Source: Alistipes sp.
Lineage (GTDB): Bacteria; Bacteroidota; Bacteroidia; Bacteroidales; Rikenellaceae
Length of the DNA stretch: 6,051 bases
NCBI GenBank assembly: GCA_017391665.1
Contig: JAFOXS010000046.1
Coordinates: 1 to 6,051 of the forward strand
Direction of reading: 5' to 3'
In this document: piece by piece, positions 1 to 6,051 of the stretch
Position numbering within the stretch: position 1 is the stretch's first letter
Layout: every line of letters starts with the position of its first letter
Notes under the pieces: model-generated
What the model saw: only the letters and a program-made list of their open reading frames with translations
Told to the model about the DNA's origin: nothing
Databases searched by the model: none
Translations under genes and position numbers: made by a program

Positions 1-306
1 CGCCATTGTACGCTCATACTCAAAGTCTATGGTGTTGCGCACGCCACGCACTATGGCTGAGGCTCCCACCTTGCGTGCTACATCTCCCGTGAGGGTCGAG
101 TATGTTATGCACTCTACGCGCTTATCATTCTTGTACAGGTCACTGATAAGTCGCTGGCGTGCCTCTGCGGTGAGCAGCGAACGTTTGCCTACATTCTCGC
201 CGATGGCTATTACGATCTTGTCGAAAAGACGCAGAGCCTGCTCAACTATGGCCTGGTGACCGAGTGTAAAGGGATCGAACGATCCGGGAAATATTGCTGT
301 TTTCAT
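1..306 (-). CDS. coaD: Phosphopantetheine adenylyltransferase (partial, C-terminus outside window)
   Basis: CoaD transfers AMP from ATP to 4'-phosphopantetheine, giving dephospho-CoA, the penultimate step of coenzyme A synthesis; it acts in the cytosol as a hexamer. The window holds the first 102 residues, and bacterial CoaD is usually about 155-165, so roughly one third is missing because the window ends, not because of a mutation. Visible motifs are the nucleotidyltransferase start PGSFDPFTLGH (residues 7-17, with the T/HxGH signature as TLGH at 14-17), the conserved T-x-E-x-R helix start (TAEAR, 46-50), the substrate-binding segment YSTLTGD (69-75), and the RGVR...DFEYE block (87-98). The reading frame is intact throughout. 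The ATG at 306-304 gives the standard family N-terminus (MKTAIFPGSFDP) and lies 4 nt after the stop of the upstream gene, so translation is probably coupled. No strong Shine-Dalgarno is seen. Identification is very secure. Confidence 0.97.
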   Translation of the reverse strand, partial: MKTAIFPGSFDPFTLGHQAIVEQALRLFDKIVIAIGENVGKRSLLTAEARQRLISDLYKNDKRVECITYSTLTGDVARKVGASAIVRGVRNTIDFEYERTMA

Positions 307-310
307 GGTG

Positions 311-1075
311 TTAAAGTTTCTCTATTTCGCGAGCCAGACGCTCGGCGATGATTGCCATATATTGTTTGCCATCAACGTGTTGTGCGGCGACGATACCTTG
401 CCAGTCGGCTATCAGTACCTCGTCCGCCTGCGTGATGTCCTCCCTGCAAATCGGGCGCTTCTCTACCTCCATGCCAGCCTTCTGTGCCGCCCGCTCAAGG
501 AGTGCTTGCTCAACGGAGTAGGGCATGGGCGAGAGCAGAAGCCGTCGCTCACGCACGAGAGCTATGGGGCTTGTCGCCTCGCAGTATATCTGCTCATCAT
601 CGCCCATGAGCAGCGCCGTGTGGAAGTCGCGGCTGCGGGCAATGCTGTCGGCCACCTGACGTGTGGCTATGGCTGCCGATGTGGGGTATATGTCAAGCGG
701 CATAGTGATGCGCATGGTTGCCACTTCGGGGCGCAGGCTGCGCAGTGCATAGCCCTGGTATAGCGATGGAGCATCGCACTCGATGGTGTAACTCCCCGAT
801 GCATACTGCTTTACTACGGCACGTATCGAACGCTGCCTAGTAGGGCGCATCCTCTCTAGCAGGAGTTGTATCAGCTCCGTAATCTTGGCTGCCGAGAAGT
901 CGCACTCGATGTCGAATAACTCCTGCGCAAGGCTCTGCAGTATCCTTACGTGGTGCTCTACGTGGCGGGGCTGATAGTCGAGCGTATGTATGTTCTGATA
1001 TATGTATGCACCTTCGAGGGGCTGCTGCGTGAGCAACTCCCCGTCAAGAATCATATATCGCTCCATTGTAGCCAT
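311..1075 (-). CDS. Class-IV aminotransferase-fold protein lacking the PLP lysine
   Basis: This 254-residue protein has the layout of fold-type IV PLP enzymes (D-amino acid and branched-chain aminotransferases, aminodeoxychorismate lyase PabC). Seen: an N-terminal strand block (MILDGELL, 8-15), the HxxH-x-RIL helix (HVEHHVRIL, 38-46) matching the family's HLxRL, a GDDEQIYCEATSPIALV stretch (158-174) matching the strand that carries the PLP-pyridine glutamate (E166), and an ITQADEVLIADWQGIVAAQHVDG ending (214-236) typical of the C-terminal domain. Length suits the PabC-like group (about 270). Odd: no lysine occurs between K89 and K199, and the expected Schiff-base lysine position, near 133-140, reads SAAIATRQ. 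Aminotransferase or lyase activity is therefore doubtful, and I give no gene symbol. The ATG at 1075 directly abuts the holA stop (TAAATG); Met4 and Met8 are possible alternative starts. A diverged, catalytically altered PabC/IlvE-like protein is the best description. Confidence 0.85.
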   Translation of the reverse strand: MATMERYMILDGELLTQQPLEGAYIYQNIHTLDYQPRHVEHHVRILQSLAQELFDIECDFSAAKITELIQLLLERMRPTRQRSIRAVVKQYASGSYTIECDAPSLYQGYALRSLRPEVATMRITMPLDIYPTSAAIATRQVADSIARSRDFHTALLMGDDEQIYCEATSPIALVRERRLLLSPMPYSVEQALLERAAQKAGMEVEKRPICREDITQADEVLIADWQGIVAAQHVDGKQYMAIIAERLAREIEKL

Positions 1076-2146
1076 TTACTGCATGAAAATCTTGAGCAAC
1101 AACTCGCGCAGCAACTCTCCGTCGCTCATGCCGCCCGTGTCGATGCCCTTGCTCTTGCCGTCATACTCGCGCAGCAGTCCCAGAATACCGAAGACCTTAC
1201 GGTTGGGCCAGCGCTGGGCATGCGAGCATATCTCCCTTACGGCGTAGGAGTTACTCTTTTTCAGTGTCCTCATCAACTCCATCTCGCTGGGGAAGGGTAT
1301 TCGCTTATACTTTTCCAGCCAGCGCAGGTAGTTGACGATGAATATGTCGCGGAACTGTCCGTAGAGTGCCATGATAGTGAGCAGCAGCGGGTTATCCTTA
1401 GGGTTGTGGGCGAAATGGTCGGCAATGGCCATGGCGCGCTGCACATCCTGTGTGACTACGGCGTTGCACAACTCAAAGTTGTTGAAATCCTTCGATATGC
1501 CTACATGCTGCTCGATGTGCATATCTGTTATATCCTTCGTGCCGGCGGGCAGAGCCACCAGCAGTTTGTCCACCTCGTTCGAGATCTTGGCTATGTCGCA
1601 ACCCAGATGATCCGAGAGCATCTGCACGGCCTTGGGCGCAATGCGAAGCCCCTTCTGCTGGAGGAACTGAGTGAGCCATGGGCCTATCTCGTAGTCGCGC
1701 GGACGCACCGACTCGAAGACCACGCCACTCTTCTGGCACTGCTTGTAGAGTGCCGAGCGCTTATCCACGTTCTTCTCCTTATGGCAGATTATCAGTATTG
1801 TCGAAGGCTGTGGTGCAGAGGTGTAGTGCGTCAGATTCTCTATCTTTTGCAGCTGCTGTGCCTCCTTTACGATGACCACCTCGTAGGAGCCCATCATCGG
1901 CATCTGACGACAGAGGTTTACCACCGCTCCGGCGTTGCTGTCCTTGCCATATATGGTAATCTGATTGAAGGCCTGCTCGGCAGGTGAAAGAATCGTTTCG
2001 GCGAGCTGATCGCACAGAGAGTCAATGAAATAACTCTCCTCACCCATCAACAGATAAATGGGTGCAAACTTTCGTGCTGCAATCTGCGAGCGCAGGCTCT
2101 CAAACTCAGCTACACTATCCTTGAATTTATATGCGCTCTTTGCCAT
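1076..2146 (-). CDS. holA: DNA polymerase III, delta subunit
   Basis: The delta subunit is the clamp-loader component that contacts and opens the beta sliding clamp, letting the gamma/tau-delta-delta' complex load it on primed DNA. The 356-residue length matches the family (about 330-350). The N-terminal signature PIYLLMGEESYFID (29-42) corresponds to the conserved PVYLLxGEExxLID at the position of a degenerate, non-ATP-binding P-loop; it is followed by the QMPMMGSYEVVIVKEAQQL segment (81-99) typical of the clamp-interacting N-domain. Later come the LGCDIAKISNEVDKL helix (181-195), which matches the family's GxDLxxLxNELEKL, and the PLLLTIMALYGQFRDIF segment (253-269) of the C-terminal collar domain. 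The start ATG at 2146 overlaps the tilS stop by one base (TAATG), a classic termination-reinitiation junction. The stop abuts the next gene directly. Identification is based on several ordered family signatures and is secure. Confidence 0.95.
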   Translation of the reverse strand: MAKSAYKFKDSVAEFESLRSQIAARKFAPIYLLMGEESYFIDSLCDQLAETILSPAEQAFNQITIYGKDSNAGAVVNLCRQMPMMGSYEVVIVKEAQQLQKIENLTHYTSAPQPSTILIICHKEKNVDKRSALYKQCQKSGVVFESVRPRDYEIGPWLTQFLQQKGLRIAPKAVQMLSDHLGCDIAKISNEVDKLLVALPAGTKDITDMHIEQHVGISKDFNNFELCNAVVTQDVQRAMAIADHFAHNPKDNPLLLTIMALYGQFRDIFIVNYLRWLEKYKRIPFPSEMELMRTLKKSNSYAVREICSHAQRWPNRKVFGILGLLREYDGKSKGIDTGGMSDGELLRELLLKIFMQ

Positions 2147-3486
2147 TAAATAATCTCTTTTGTTATGCGTAACACGCGCTCCGTGCTATCCGTTATGCGG
2201 AAAGGATCAGCTATGCGTCGTCCCACAAGCCACGCTATCTCTGTGCCCGAAATGAGTACAAACTGACGGTTCTTTTCGGCCATCGACACCTTGCCGTCGA
2301 TAAGAAAGTCGCTCACCTTCTTGCGGCCTGTCATTCCGAAGGGTATGAAGGTATCGCCCTCGCTCCAGCGACGCAGCGTGAGGGGAAATGTCACCTTGTC
2401 GGCGTCGAGCAGTGCCACGTTGTCGGCTACGTTGTACGAGGGCAGACTATCCACATCCACAATCTCGAAATAGAGTACCGAGTTACCGCAGTAGGCGCGT
2501 TGCTGTCCCTGTTGAACGCTCACCTGGCAGTTGTCCTCATCGCTGATGCGGGTGACAACGATGTTGCCACGATCGACATAGGCCACGTGTGAGCGCGAGT
2601 AGAAGCGTCGTCCCGTGGTGTCGCTCTGCAGCGCACGGCACAGGCCATCTACCACATCGCCCTTGAAACCGAATCGTGAGCTGAGAATCTCATAAATCAC
2701 AAATTCGCGCGAGTCGGCATTGGAAATGTTCTCCATGTGGATTGTATAGATGCCATCCTCGTCGCTCACCGCCTCGGCGTATATGTGGTCGATCGCACCA
2801 TCAATAAAGCGCTGTGCCGCCATCAGTCGTTCGATGTTGCGGCTCATGATGAATGGAAAACGGGGATTTATCTCGCGTATGCGTGGTGTAAGTCCCAGGC
2901 GTATTTTGTTGCGCAGATACTTAGTCGTTTTGTTTGACGAATCCTCGCGGTAGGGTATGTGCTTATGCAGCGCGTAGTCCAAAATCTCCTTGCGAGAGGC
3001 GAACATCAGCGGACGCACGACGCGTCCCACCTGCTGGTGTATGCCCGTCAGCCCTCGCAGTCCCGTGCCACGCATCAGGTTGATAAAGAAGGTCTCTATC
3101 GAGTCGTCGATGTGGTGTGCCACGGCAATTACGGTGTAACCATGCTCTTCGCACAACTCTGCAAACCACGTGTAACGCAGACGGCGGGCTGCCATCTCCA
3201 TCGATTCGCCCGTACGCTCCATCTCACCCACAGTGTCGAAGCGGCGGTTGTGGCACTCGATGCCATATTTGCGTGCATGCTCCTGAACAAGTATCTCATC
3301 CTCGTCGCTTTCCCTGCCGCGCAGGCAGAAGTTGCAGTGCGCCACACCTACCGTGTAGCCGCTGTTGACGCAGAGCGACATGAGCACCATCGAGTCCACT
3401 CCACCCGATACCGTGAGCAGAATCTTATCTTGTCGCGTGAATAGTTTTTCGCGTGTTATGTATTCCTGAAATCTATCAATCAACAT
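2146..3486 (-). CDS. tilS: tRNA(Ile)-lysidine synthase
   Basis: TilS uses ATP and lysine to convert C34 of the CAU-anticodon tRNA-Ile to lysidine, switching it from a Met to an Ile identity that reads AUA codons; it is usually essential. The N-type PP-loop SGGVDS lies at residues 27-32, followed by the family block AHHIDDSIETFFINLMRG (123-140) and GLRGLTGI (142-149), the RPL motif (158-160) and YREDSSN...LRNKIR (179-196), which contributes to the active site. A central helical region follows, and the C-terminal tRNA-acceptor-binding domain shows LRRWSEGDTFIPFGMTGRKK (371-390) and VSDFLID (391-397). The length of 446 residues matches full-length two-domain TilS (E. coli about 430). The ATG at 3486 follows the murB TAG by 3 nt and lies in the same frame as murB. 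The TAA stop overlaps the holA start by one base. Nothing is truncated. Confidence 0.97.
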   Translation of the reverse strand: MLIDRFQEYITREKLFTRQDKILLTVSGGVDSMVLMSLCVNSGYTVGVAHCNFCLRGRESDEDEILVQEHARKYGIECHNRRFDTVGEMERTGESMEMAARRLRYTWFAELCEEHGYTVIAVAHHIDDSIETFFINLMRGTGLRGLTGIHQQVGRVVRPLMFASRKEILDYALHKHIPYREDSSNKTTKYLRNKIRLGLTPRIREINPRFPFIMSRNIERLMAAQRFIDGAIDHIYAEAVSDEDGIYTIHMENISNADSREFVIYEILSSRFGFKGDVVDGLCRALQSDTTGRRFYSRSHVAYVDRGNIVVTRISDEDNCQVSVQQGQQRAYCGNSVLYFEIVDVDSLPSYNVADNVALLDADKVTFPLTLRRWSEGDTFIPFGMTGRKKVSDFLIDGKVSMAEKNRQFVLISGTEIAWLVGRRIADPFRITDSTERVLRITKEII

Positions 3487-3489
3487 ACT

Positions 3490-4503
3490 CTACCATATGT
3501 TTACTTCAGCCTCAATCTCGATGCCGAATTTCTCCTTTACCTGCTCCTGCACATAGCGGGCAAGTGCCATAACTTCGCCACCCGTAGCACCACCATGATT
3601 GACCAGCACCAGGGCCTGACGGTCGTGTACACCTACGTTGCCCATGCGCTGGCCCTTCAATCCCGACTGGTCGATAAGCCAGCCTGCGGCAAGCTTTCTA
3701 AAAGCCTCATCCGAAGTGGGGTATATGGGCATATTCTCATACTTTGCTTTCAGCTCCTCGGCTACGGTACATGGCACTATGGGGTTCTTAAAAAAACTAC
3801 CTGCATTGCCCAGTACATTGGTGTCGGGCAGTTTGGTTTGGCGTATCGAGCATACCGCCTCGCGGATATTCTTCAGCGTAGCGCCTCCACGCTCCTCGAC
3901 CTGTTGCTGCACATCGCCGTAGCGCAGGCTTGGAGAGGCTACAGTGCTGAGCGTAAAGTCCACCGCCGTGATTATGGCACGACCACGCAGTTCGCCCTTG
4001 AAGATGCTGTCGCGATAGCCAAAGTGGCACTCCTCATTTGATAGCGAGAGATGCTCACGCTGTACCGTGTCAAAGTAGTGCACAGTGTGGATTATATCCT
4101 TGGCCTCGGCTCCATATGCTCCGATGTTCTGCACGGGTGCGGCACCGACCGAGCCAGGGATGAGCGAGAGATTCTCGGCTCCCCACAGATCGCGTTCTAC
4201 GCACCATTGCACAAAATCATCCCACTCCACGCCGGCATCGACCCTGACGCATGCAGACTCGGAGTCGTCATTTAGACGCTCTATTCGTTTGCCGATGGGG
4301 TGGATCAGTGTGCCGTCGTATTGCTTCGTAAAGAGGATGTTGTTTCCTCCACCCAGCACGGCCCACTTCCCGGGGGCATTACCCTCGGCAAATATAGAGT
4401 CGAGGTCGGCTGCCGCATCAAACTCAATGATGCGGGCAGCCTGCTCTTCGACATGAAAACTGTTGCGTTCGCGCAGCGGATGATCTATGTAGGTTGTTAT
4501 CAT
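3490..4503 (-). CDS. murB: UDP-N-acetylenolpyruvoylglucosamine reductase (type I MurB)
   Basis: MurB is the FAD- and NADPH-dependent cytosolic enzyme that reduces UDP-GlcNAc-enolpyruvate to UDP-MurNAc, the second committed step of peptidoglycan synthesis. FAD-binding motifs are visible: VLGGGNNILF (49-58) and IPGSVGAAPVQNIGAYGAE (115-133). The substrate-site YRDSIFK lies at 163-169 (R164 matching E. coli R159), and GNAGSFFKNP at 232-241 carries the proton-donor serine S236. A C-terminal glutamate in IEAEVNIW (E333) fits the second catalytic acid (E. coli E325). The 337-residue length and the YRDSIFK type match the E. coli-like type I enzyme. The ATG at 4503 starts 9 nt after the protease stop with no obvious Shine-Dalgarno, as is common in Bacteroidota. 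A seven-base T run encodes the centre of the GSFF motif. The gene ends in TAG, the only non-TAA stop of the five seen in the window. Confidence 0.97.
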   Translation of the reverse strand: MITTYIDHPLRERNSFHVEEQAARIIEFDAAADLDSIFAEGNAPGKWAVLGGGNNILFTKQYDGTLIHPIGKRIERLNDDSESACVRVDAGVEWDDFVQWCVERDLWGAENLSLIPGSVGAAPVQNIGAYGAEAKDIIHTVHYFDTVQREHLSLSNEECHFGYRDSIFKGELRGRAIITAVDFTLSTVASPSLRYGDVQQQVEERGGATLKNIREAVCSIRQTKLPDTNVLGNAGSFFKNPIVPCTVAEELKAKYENMPIYPTSDEAFRKLAAGWLIDQSGLKGQRMGNVGVHDRQALVLVNHGGATGGEVMALARYVQEQVKEKFGIEIEAEVNIW

Positions 4504-4512
4504 CGTTAAATC

Positions 4513-6051
4513 TTATTTTTGAGAGTCAATCTCCTCAAGCAGAGCCTTCACGGCTGCCTCCAACTGCTCGTCACGACCCGTTACAACGAGCTCGGCCGAG
4601 TTGGCAACCTTTACATCGGGCTCCAGCTGATCATTCTCGAGGTATGTGCCATCGGCCTTGCGGTAGCCCACAACGGGAATACCGAATACCAAAGAAGGAT
4701 CCTGCAGACGCTCCCACGATACGCTGGTCATAGTACCCGGTACGGGCATACCTACAACCTTACCGATGCCACGGTGCTTGTAAACCCAGGGTGTACCGTG
4801 AGCATTCGAGTAGTTGGCCTCGCCGGTGATCATGATCGAAGCCTTGTTCCAGCGACGTGAGGGCATATCGCAAGCCTCCTTGCCACGAACAACCTGTGTG
4901 AGGTACTTCTCACCGCTGAACAGAATCTCAATATCCTCGTGCATACGGCCACCGCCATTGAAGCGGGTGTCGATTACGATGCCGTCGCAGTGGTTGTATT
5001 TACCCAGGATGTCGGCATAAATCGTACGGAAGCTCGCGTCAGCCATTGACTCGATGTGTACATAGCCCAGACGACCGCCCGAAAGACGCTCCACGTCGGC
5101 TGCACGCTGCTTAACCCAGCGCTTGTAGAGAAGTGTCGTCAGCGTACCCTGTGAGATGGGACGTACAACCTCCTCCCAACGGCTACCATCAGCGGGACGA
5201 TAGATTGATACCAGTGTGCGCTTGTCGGCCTTGCGGTTCAGCAGCGGGAAGTAGTCCATACCCTCCGTAATCTCCACGCCGTCGATCTTCTCCACGATGT
5301 CTCCAGCCTTAACCTTCGAAGATGCCTTGTCGAAAGGACCACCTACGATAACCTCCTCAATCTGAAGACCCTTGCCTGCACGGTTGAAGTTGAAGAATAG
5401 ACCCAGATCAGCTGTCTGATCGTCGCTCGTAGTGGTGGGGTGGGTGTAGCGACCGCCCGTGTGAGATACGTTCAACTCTCCGAGCCACTCGCTCAGCATC
5501 TCGGCGAAGTCGTAGTTGTTGTCGATGTGGGGCAGGAAGCGAGCGTAGTTATCACGCATAGCATCCCAGTTCACACCGTGCATATTGGTGTTGTAGAAGC
5601 GAGCCTTCTCCTGACGATATACGCGGTCGAACATATACTCGCGCTCGGCCTCGCGGTCCAGAACCATGTCGGCACGTACGCTGATTGAAGTGGGGTTGCC
5701 TGTGCCGCCCTTGAACTTCTTCATCTGACCGCCCAGCAGGTACATATTCTCACGCTTCTTATCCCAAACCAGTGAGCCGCCGCCAATACCACGCTGGATG
5801 GCCTTGTTCTCACGATCGCGCAGGTTCATCTCCCACATATCGTACTTGCCCTCATAAGAGATTATGTAGTAGAACTTGTCGCCCTCCTTGCTCAGCGTGT
5901 AGCCGCTCAGTGAGCCAGATGTGGGTGTAAGGCGGAAGATGCGCTCGTCCATATTGTCGAACTCGATGTTGATAGCCTTAACCTCATCCTTCTTCTCAGT
6001 ATCTTTCTTCTCAGAGTCCTTCTTTGCGGCCTCCTCGGCCTTCTTCTTGGC
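4513..6051 (-). CDS. Tricorn-like S41 serine peptidase (partial, N-terminus outside window)
   Basis: The frame is open to the window edge, giving the C-terminal 512 residues; the Met at 5952 is internal, not a start. Residues are numbered here from that Met. Order: a Lys/Glu-rich linker just upstream, then INIEFDNMDERIFRLTP and KFYYIISYEGKYDMWEM, which look like the last beta-propeller (TolB/PD40-like) repeats; a helical C1 region with LNVSHTGG (160-167, S163-H164, matching the tricorn Ser-His pair); a PDZ domain (about 184-255, with GDIVEKIDGVEI at 217-228); and the S41 core with DTRFNGGG (328-335), probable nucleophile S382 in NYSNAHG, and E439 in YLENDQLEPD, matching the tetrad Glu. Family knowledge: tricorn homologues cleave peptides downstream of larger proteases; Bacteroidota members are often about 1,050-1,100 residues and exported, but no N-terminus is visible here to test export. 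Lysine codons are nearly all AAG, suggesting high expression. The full catalytic tetrad appears to be present, so it is likely active. Confidence 0.93.
   Translation of the reverse strand, partial: AKKKAEEAAKKDSEKKDTEKKDEVKAINIEFDNMDERIFRLTPTSGSLSGYTLSKEGDKFYYIISYEGKYDMWEMNLRDRENKAIQRGIGGGSLVWDKKRENMYLLGGQMKKFKGGTGNPTSISVRADMVLDREAEREYMFDRVYRQEKARFYNTNMHGVNWDAMRDNYARFLPHIDNNYDFAEMLSEWLGELNVSHTGGRYTHPTTTSDDQTADLGLFFNFNRAGKGLQIEEVIVGGPFDKASSKVKAGDIVEKIDGVEITEGMDYFPLLNRKADKRTLVSIYRPADGSRWEEVVRPISQGTLTTLLYKRWVKQRAADVERLSGGRLGYVHIESMADASFRTIYADILGKYNHCDGIVIDTRFNGGGRMHEDIEILFSGEKYLTQVVRGKEACDMPSRRWNKASIMITGEANYSNAHGTPWVYKHRGIGKVVGMPVPGTMTSVSWERLQDPSLVFGIPVVGYRKADGTYLENDQLEPDVKVANSAELVVTGRDEQLEAAVKALLEEIDSQK
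5983..6024 (-). repeat. Imperfect 15-bp tandem repeat encoding KKD(S/T)E pentads
   Basis: Reading on the minus strand, three in-frame units encode KKDSE, KKDTE and KKDE; the last is one codon short. They sit inside a longer Lys/Glu/Ala-rich segment that runs to the window edge (AKKKAEEAA precedes them). The repeat lies just before the predicted last propeller blades of the S41 peptidase, so it probably encodes a charged, flexible loop or short helical linker. Repeats of this kind can vary in copy number between strains by slippage without breaking the frame. Confidence 0.75.

Larger units (their letters stand above)
1..6051 (-). other. Probable single transcription unit: S41 peptidase-murB-tilS-holA-class IV protein-coaD
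   Basis: All six genes share the minus strand, with junctions of +9, +3, -1 (TAATG), 0 (TAAATG) and +4 nt. There is no space for a promoter or a hairpin terminator between them, so co-transcription and translational coupling are inferred. The promoter must lie upstream of position 6051 or inside a coding region, and the terminator below position 1. No Bacteroidota-type promoter (TTTG / TAnnTTTG pair) could be placed in an intergenic gap, because none is long enough. Confidence 0.8.

Noticed and set aside
305..763. Plus-strand open frame opposite the class-IV protein
   Set aside because: The product is compositionally odd with no family signature, and the minus-strand gene fits the tight operon exactly.
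311..1075. Naming the class-IV protein pabC or ilvE
   Set aside because: The Schiff-base lysine needed by both enzymes is not visible, and overall similarity is only at fold level.
950..1987. Long open frame of 345 codons on the plus strand, opposite holA
   Set aside because: It lies almost wholly antisense to a well-supported gene, and its translation is rich in Leu, His, Val and Arg with no recognisable domain. It is a reading-frame shadow of holA codon use.
4513..5952. Taking the Met at 5952 as the start of the S41 peptidase
   Set aside because: The same frame continues without a stop to the window edge and encodes a linker and conserved propeller sequence, so this Met is internal.
1..6051. 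Mobile element, CRISPR, phage, defence or biosynthetic cluster
   Set aside because: No transposase, integrase, direct or inverted terminal repeats, spacer array or cluster-type enzyme is present; all frames belong to housekeeping-type genes with intact junctions.
1..6051. tRNA, small RNA, riboswitch or intrinsic terminator
   Set aside because: The largest intergenic gap is 9 nt, and I saw no hairpin followed by a T run on the coding strand in or near the junctions.

Overview
The window looks like ordinary chromosome from a member of the Bacteroidota, most likely order Bacteroidales. This is inferred from four things: a tricorn-like S41 peptidase with a Lys/Glu-rich linker, moderate GC, starts without clear Shine-Dalgarno sequences, and the protein family types. 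I cannot assign a genus from the sequence alone.

Every supported gene is on the minus strand, so transcription runs from high to low coordinates. In that order the genes are: the C-terminal 512 residues of a tricorn-like S41 protease (5' end outside the window), murB (peptidoglycan precursor reductase), tilS (tRNA-Ile lysidine synthase), holA (DNA polymerase III delta subunit), a class-IV aminotransferase-fold protein, and coaD (phosphopantetheine adenylyltransferase, 3' end outside the window). The five junctions are +9, +3, -1, 0 and +4 nt, so there is no room for internal promoters or terminators. The block is almost certainly one co-transcribed and translationally coupled run. No gap exceeds 9 nt.

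The genes do not form one pathway. They serve protein turnover, cell-wall synthesis, tRNA decoding, replication and CoA synthesis, which fits a growth-linked housekeeping operon. I see no mobile element, CRISPR array, RNA gene, phage or defence module, and no evidence of a new multi-gene system.

The one real oddity is the class-IV aminotransferase-like protein. It keeps the family's overall plan and the PLP-pyridine glutamate motif, but has no lysine anywhere between residues 89 and 199, where the PLP Schiff-base lysine should lie. Smaller observations are a KKD(S/T)E pentad repeat in the protease linker, stronger codon bias in the protease gene, and a T7 run inside the murB active-site motif.
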